From the IMG/VR virus record IMGVR_UViG_3300031784_000214, positions 1 to 22,296 of that record: a DNA stretch of 22,296 nt. The stretch is one strand, 5' to 3'. Source of the DNA: a virus. Both the position numbers and the translations under genes were made by a program. Below the pieces are notes generated by a model. That model saw only the letters and a program-made list of their open reading frames with translations, ran no database searches and had not been told where the DNA came from. This document shows, piece after piece, positions 19,320-22,296 of the stretch; position 1 is the first letter of the stretch, and each line of letters opens with the position of its first letter.

Positions 19320-19378
19320 TTTGGGCTATATACTAACCAACTAAGTATATGTTGCCATTAGATAAGCTTGCTTACTAT

Positions 19379-19804
19379 CTAGATAAATGGATGATCTATA
19401 GTTACATGTTGTCTATTATCTTTATCATGTAACCAGGAGTATCTGTAACTTTGTTCCTCCGCCTTTGGTAGCTTTTTGATTACCTTGTCTGGGTCCACTG
19501 GAAGTTTGATGTTCTCCCATTTGTATTGCTTAATTAGTTTATTAAGAGTTTGATTTAGTTCGTGTGCTAAGAACAATCCTTCACAGGATTGGCCTGAGTT
19601 ATAAATACCTGACTCTGTAGTTAATTCATCATTATGTCTATTTGCTTCCCAGCGAATAATTTGAGCAACTAATTCCATAATGCGGTCAACTGTGTAAAAT
19701 GGTTGGTCTGTTAGATATCTTGCCAATATGGCAGGATTAAACCAATGGTCTTCTGTTAGATTAACTAGGTCTTCTGCTACTTTGATTTCTCTTGTCTTAC
19801 TCAT
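19379..19804 (-). CDS. Hypothetical 141-residue protein
   Basis: A 141-residue soluble protein. It has a helical N-terminal part (VAEDLVNLTEDHWFNPAILARYLTDQPF, then IMELVAQIIRWEANRHND), a Cys-containing middle and a Lys-rich C-terminal third (KLIKQYKWENIKLPVDPDKVIKK). No family is recognised. It has its own promoter (TATAAT at 19839 to 19834 on the minus strand, with TTGCCA upstream) and GGAAG before the ATG. It lies next to the origin-like region, so a replication role is possible, but only by position. Confidence 0.65.
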   Translation of the reverse strand: MSKTREIKVAEDLVNLTEDHWFNPAILARYLTDQPFYTVDRIMELVAQIIRWEANRHNDELTTESGIYNSGQSCEGLFLAHELNQTLNKLIKQYKWENIKLPVDPDKVIKKLPKAEEQSYRYSWLHDKDNRQHVTIDHPFI

Positions 19805-19833
19805 TCTTCCGCCTTCCGCCTTGGTAACTGCTC

Positions 19834-19881
19834 ATTATATCAAAATTAGGGAGGGGTGGCAACTCTCGTCCACCACCCCTC
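19834..19881 (-). terminator. Terminator with embedded promoter (minus strand)
   Basis: GAGGGGTGG (19851-19859) pairs with CCACCCCTC (19873-19881); on the minus strand a TTTT run follows, ending the Lsr2-like gene. The -35 box TTGCCA (19862 to 19857) of the next gene lies across the loop and 3' arm, 17 bases before TATAAT (19839 to 19834). Confidence 0.65.
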
Positions 19882-19888
19882 GTTCTAT

Positions 19889-20041
19889 TTACTTAGCCTT
19901 TTTTGTAGCTGGCTGTGGGTCCGTGAAGGTAACACCCTTGTTCATAGCTTCCTGGATAGCTACCTTGGCAGCTCCTGAGAAACGTCCACGTACACCTACT
20001 GTAATTCCTTGCTGCTTTAGATATTCACGCTTTGTTGTCAT
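19889..20041 (-). CDS. Lsr2 C-terminal-like DNA-binding mini-protein
   Basis: A 50-residue protein MTTKREYLKQQGITVGVRGR, followed by FSGAAKVAIQEAMNKG. The order RE-aromatic, six residues, G, then RGR matches the C-terminal DNA-binding domain of Lsr2, whose RGR motif enters the AT minor groove. The N-terminal oligomerisation domain is absent. A stand-alone DNA-binding domain might compete with host Lsr2 or act as a counter-silencer (inference). It has a clear promoter and AGAAAGG before the ATG, and a terminator follows. Confidence 0.6.
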   Translation of the reverse strand: MTTKREYLKQQGITVGVRGRFSGAAKVAIQEAMNKGVTFTDPQPATKKAK

Positions 20042-20075
20042 TTGGTTTGATCCTTTCTAGATCGGTTTTGTTTTA

Positions 20076-20104
20076 ATTATAACAGATTTCCACGGGATTG
20101 TAAA
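20076..20104 (-). promoter_or_regulatory. Promoter of Lsr2-like gene
   Basis: On the minus strand TTTACA (20104 to 20099), 17 bases, TATAAT (20081 to 20076). The -35 box falls inside copy D of the spaced repeat. Confidence 0.75.
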
Positions 20105-20132
20105 TACCTGTCGTAAAGCAAATTTTTTGCCC
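20094..20132 (+). repeat. Spaced repeat, copy D
   Basis: GGGAT (20094-20098), 12 bases, TCGTAAA (20111-20117), 9 bases, TTGCCC (20127-20132). It lies about 825 bases from the other copies, at the promoter of the Lsr2-like gene, and lacks the following ACA of the DnaA-like box. Confidence 0.7.
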
Positions 20133-20137
20133 CTGCT

Positions 20138-20296
20138 TTAAATTTTTTTAGTCAGCTTATCTTTAATTAGTTTTTGTTCTTCCCGCCAGCGCTGCCAATG
20201 ATTAACTTGTTTGATCTCGACATCTACTTCTGGTGGGCACTCAAGGATCTTTGGGACTCCCCCAACTATCTCTATTTTAACTTTATACTTGCTCAT
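20138..20296 (-). CDS. Hypothetical 52-residue protein
   Basis: A 52-residue protein MSKYKVKIEIVGGVPKILEC, then PPEVDVEIKQVNHWQRWREE and a Lys-rich end. Two beta strands and a helix are likely. It overlaps the upstream gene by 14 bases and is the last gene of the long minus-strand operon. It is not recognised. Confidence 0.6.
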   Translation of the reverse strand: MSKYKVKIEIVGGVPKILECPPEVDVEIKQVNHWQRWREEQKLIKDKLTKKI

Positions 20297-20426
20297 CGCC
20301 TAACCTATCTTTAATTAGTTTAGCAATGATGTTATGAGCTTGAATGTTCTCTGTCTCTGATCCGCCCCACAGAAGCCTTTGGGCCTCTGCGAGGACGGTG
20401 TCCACGTACTGATCACTCATCTTCAT
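20283..20426 (-). CDS. Hypothetical 47-residue helical protein
   Basis: A 47-residue protein MKMSDQYVDTVLAEAQRLLW, then GGSETENIQAHNIIAKLIKDRL. I chose the start at 20426 because GGAGG lies six bases upstream; a start two codons later is also possible. The repeated helix resembles phage DUF proteins of the 'ilaeAxxLvwgxR-x-Yg' type without a firm match. Confidence 0.55.
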   Translation of the reverse strand: MKMSDQYVDTVLAEAQRLLWGGSETENIQAHNIIAKLIKDRLGDEQV

Positions 20427-20724
20427 CTTCTTCCTCCTCTTCGCTTTCAGGGTCAACCATGTGGCCCCGTTCAATTAGCCAGTCCATTACATCGTCGCTT
20501 AGTTGTTCGGCACCATACTCTAATGAGAAGCCAAAGCCTTCGTCCACTGACTTGCATAGGTCCTCCCATACTTCATCCTCAGTCGATTTAAAGATGTAGT
20601 CTGAGTCGTTCATTCGGTATTTAATTACGTCCCACGTCCACAGCCATACCAGGGACAGCCCAAGGTCGGTGCTTTCTAGAATAGAAATACATTCGTTTAG
20701 TTTATCTTTATCTGCTGGCTTCAT
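20413..20724 (-). CDS. Hypothetical acidic protein
   Basis: A 103-residue protein with a hydrophobic, Trp-rich first part (LGLSLVWLWTWDVIKYRM) and a strongly acidic end (ESEEEEEDEDE). It may mimic DNA by charge, which is only a possibility. It overlaps neighbours by 17 and 14 bases. Confidence 0.6.
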   Translation of the reverse strand: MKPADKDKLNECISILESTDLGLSLVWLWTWDVIKYRMNDSDYIFKSTEDEVWEDLCKSVDEGFGFSLEYGAEQLSDDVMDWLIERGHMVDPESEEEEEDEDE

Positions 20725-20941
20725 ATGCTAGTTCCTTTTCTTCCCATTGTGCGAGTGTTCTGACTGTAAAGTCTTTTCCGAGATTGTAGCAGAATCGAAC
20801 GGATTCCTCAAGTGTGGTAGCACTAAAAATCGGAGGACTAGAATGGTCACGTTCATCAAGACTATAGACCTCAAACTCATCAATACCTCCTGGACTAATA
20901 GAATAATTTACTTCTAGAATTTCTAATTGAACATCATTCAT
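20708..20941 (-). CDS. Hypothetical 77-residue protein
   Basis: A 77-residue protein MNDVQLEILEVNYSISPGGI, with later TLEESVRFCYNLGKDFTVRTLAQWEEKEL. The start at 20941 has GGAG seven bases upstream and overlaps the previous stop by eight bases; a longer frame from 20971 lacks this. It is not recognised. Confidence 0.6.
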   Translation of the reverse strand: MNDVQLEILEVNYSISPGGIDEFEVYSLDERDHSSPPIFSATTLEESVRFCYNLGKDFTVRTLAQWEEKELAYEASR

Positions 20942-21206
20942 TACGTGCTCCAATCGCAAATGATAAATCATATGTTAGTTTATACATACCAGTTAATGCG
21001 TCAAGATATCCTTCAGCATATGTGCGTTCCATTGAATCCATTGCCTCTTCTGACCTGTCTTCCGCCTCTTGTGCAAGCGCTAGGTCTTGCTCTCCAATTA
21101 GCATTAGGTTTTTAAGTTCCCCGTGCATTATATCTAATCCAGTAACACCTGCATTTACCATACGTTGCAAGTGGGGCGGGAGCCCAATATCTTCTGCAGT
21201 CATCAT
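20934..21206 (-). CDS. Hypothetical 90-residue helical protein
   Basis: A 90-residue protein. MTAEDIGLPPHLQRMVNAGV is followed by acidic helices (LALAQEAEDRSEEAMDSMERTYAEGYLDALTG). The ERxYAEGYLDAL phrase is reused in the neighbour at 21405 (LWAEGYFDGY), so the two may be related. AAAGGG lies upstream; the ATG pair overlaps the previous stop. Confidence 0.6.
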   Translation of the reverse strand: MMTAEDIGLPPHLQRMVNAGVTGLDIMHGELKNLMLIGEQDLALAQEAEDRSEEAMDSMERTYAEGYLDALTGMYKLTYDLSFAIGARNE

Positions 21207-21421
21207 TCATATACCCTTTCGTTAGAGTCATTCATTATATCAGTAGCCACTGACAATAAATGCCTGGTTGCCTCAATTTGTCCGTCAATGCCTAATATGT
21301 AATCTATCGCATCATCGTCCTCATCAAAGACATATTTATTCTGATATGCCTCTTTGTCTTGTTCTAAACTAATTAGATGTAACTTCATATATTCCAGGAA
21401 TCTACTAGTCTTGGTAACCAT
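21203..21421 (-). CDS. Hypothetical 72-residue helical protein
   Basis: A 72-residue protein MVTKTSRFLEYMKLHLISLEQ, then an acidic FDEDDDAIDYILGIDGQIEATRHLL helix pair. The helical, acidic nature resembles its neighbours. It starts within the preceding gene. It is not recognised. Confidence 0.6.
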   Translation of the reverse strand: MVTKTSRFLEYMKLHLISLEQDKEAYQNKYVFDEDDDAIDYILGIDGQIEATRHLLSVATDIMNDSNERVYE

Positions 21422-21590
21422 CAAAATACCCTTCTGCCCACAAGCCTTGGAGAAAACTAACTGTCTTTTCCAAGCTTTTAACTAATGGCTCCTTGTCGAT
21501 CAAATCGGACGGGGTCCTAAGATAGAATAACTTAGCATCGTGTACAGCATTAATCATTTCATCTATATCTGCCATTTCATATCCTAACAT
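21405..21590 (-). CDS. Hypothetical 61-residue helical protein
   Basis: A 61-residue protein MLGYEMADIDEMINAVHDAK, ending SFLQGLWAEGYFDGYQD. I chose ATG 21590 because GGGAGG lies nine bases upstream and the start overlaps the previous stop (TAATG); an in-frame start at 21644 would lie deep in the previous gene. The ending resembles the AEGYLDAL phrase of the 90-residue neighbour. Confidence 0.6.
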   Translation of the reverse strand: MLGYEMADIDEMINAVHDAKLFYLRTPSDLIDKEPLVKSLEKTVSFLQGLWAEGYFDGYQD

Positions 21591-21757
21591 TACTTTACCT
21601 CCCAATATTCTAGTATTAGATTTAATGCAGAGTGGATATTGCAATCACAATCCCCACCCATATTATCCATAAATTCAAGATGACTATAATTGTCATTATA
21701 GATTTCATCTACTAATGTACCAACAGTCATAGCCCTTAGTTTTTCAACAGTTCTCAT
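21590..21757 (-). CDS. Hypothetical 55-residue protein
   Basis: A 55-residue protein MRTVEKLRAMTVGTLVDEIY, then DNMGGDCDCNIHSALNLILEYWEV. The DCDCNIH motif might bind a metal. It overlaps its upstream neighbour by four bases (ATGA). It is not recognised. Confidence 0.6.
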   Translation of the reverse strand: MRTVEKLRAMTVGTLVDEIYNDNYSHLEFMDNMGGDCDCNIHSALNLILEYWEVK

Positions 21758-22296
21758 TTTCCTAATGCCTCCTCCATTGTGTAGGTTTTCTGATTTGCTA
21801 ATACTACACTATGGGTCTGACATTCTGCCATAGCCACCTCATCCTGCCAAGAGCCTTCTCCACATTCTGAGCAGAATTCACCGCAGTCATCTTCACAATA
21901 AGATAATGTATCAAAAGACTGGCAAGCATAGCAACGATTCTCATATTCTAGAATCTCTTTAACCTCACCACGGACAATCTCATACTCACCACCCCAACCT
22001 GTTTCTTCCTCAAACTCTAATGTGAGCAGGCAGTTAGGAACAAGATTACTTAGTTTAGTTAAGATAGTTACAGCAGGTGACCAAGCAGTTTCATATTTGT
22101 AGACAAGCCAGTTGTCATCACCTTCTGATTTATATTCAAGTAATTCTGTATTAGAATACTCTTCATCATCACGAACGGCTACATCCCATTTGGTGCCCCA
22201 ATTAGAATTATTCCAAGAATACCAATCCTTCTGAGTCTTAGCAAACTCAACAGATTTGCGGAACCAATCAGGGTCATTAGTATCAATACCACCACG
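21754..22296 (-). CDS. Api92-like ferredoxin-fold protein, N-terminus missing
   Basis: The gene runs out of the window, so the first residues are missing; 180 are visible. WYSWNNSNWGTKWD, the ETAWSPAVTILTKLS segment and LTLEFEEETGWGGEY match the ferredoxin-like domain of Api92/YubB-type proteins found in phages and plasmids. A C-terminal extension carries a Cys-rich zinc-binding part (CYACQ, YCEDDCGEFCSECG). It is the most upstream visible gene of the minus-strand operon. Its function is not known. Confidence 0.75.
   Translation of the reverse strand, partial: RGGIDTNDPDWFRKSVEFAKTQKDWYSWNNSNWGTKWDVAVRDDEEYSNTELLEYKSEGDDNWLVYKYETAWSPAVTILTKLSNLVPNCLLTLEFEEETGWGGEYEIVRGEVKEILEYENRCYACQSFDTLSYCEDDCGEFCSECGEGSWQDEVAMAECQTHSVVLANQKTYTMEEALGK

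Larger units (their letters stand above)
18800..19378. other. Gene-free candidate replication origin
   Basis: About 580 bases without any gene I can support. It is strongly AT-rich and holds three TGGAG boxes, two copies of a 28-base repeat, three copies of a 40-base spaced repeat and a cluster of DnaA boxes. It separates the plus-strand block from the minus-strand block, which both read towards it. The density of repeats and DnaA boxes suits a replication origin that uses the host initiator; a regulatory or partition site is the alternative. Confidence 0.6.

Noticed and set aside
19328-19382. Inverted repeats ATATACT/AGTATAT and TAGATA/TATCTA as terminators of the 141-residue gene
   Set aside because: Stems are short, AT-rich and lack a T-run on the minus strand; they may instead belong to the origin region.

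Overview
The window reads as part of the genome of a tailed phage of a low-GC actinobacterium. Evidence for a phage is a lysis cassette (small membrane proteins followed by a CHAP-type endolysin), tail-fibre-like proteins, two adjacent tRNA genes, and long runs of very small overlapping genes, many of them zinc-ribbon proteins. Evidence for an actinobacterial host is a WhiB-like protein, an Lsr2 C-terminal-like DNA-binding protein, a proteasome-beta-like hydrolase, many apparently leaderless genes, and a secreted surface protein of the type seen in actinobacterial envelopes. An AT-rich, planktonic host such as a freshwater actinobacterium is plausible, but that is inference.

Layout. 1-119: the 3' part of tRNA-Asn(GUU) and a complete tRNA-Arg(UCU). 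121-2569: Hsp20 chaperone, luciferase-like monooxygenase with FmdB-like zinc ribbon, and two small virion-type proteins. 2650-6163: a very long secreted PA14/alanine-rich protein, two membrane proteins (holin candidates) and the endolysin. 6166-8049: two 2-oxoglutarate/Fe(II) oxygenases on opposite strands flanking a staphylococcal-type nuclease. 8086-13814: mixed accessory genes (WhiB-like, proteasome-like hydrolase, secreted subtilase, thioredoxin, surface-layer-like protein). 13881-18775: densely packed small genes. 18776-19378: a gene-free AT-rich region with DnaA boxes and two families of spaced repeats, a candidate replication origin. 19379-22296: small genes on the minus strand, so the origin-like region lies between converging transcription blocks.

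Two promoter styles recur. In one, a -10 box lies 6 (sometimes 7) bases before the start codon, so the transcript should begin at the start codon (leaderless): starts at 8049(-), 8086, 9639, 9958, 10530, 11105, 13881, 16389 and 17609. In the other, the transcript has a leader with a Shine-Dalgarno site, and in five cases a hairpin begins at about the predicted first transcribed base (before 210, 820, 1833, 2650 and 14605). Two leaderless promoters carry perfect inverted repeats centred about 27-28 bases upstream of the start, and two promoters have their -35 box inside a transcription terminator.

The most novel signals are the spaced repeat GGGAT-N12/13-TCGTAAA-N9-TTGCCC (four copies, three of them ending in a DnaA-box-like TTGCCCACA), the structured leader before the monooxygenase, the 36-bp divergent leaderless promoter pair at 8050-8085, and the operator-like palindromes. 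All function assignments come from reading the sequence by eye; no database search was possible.
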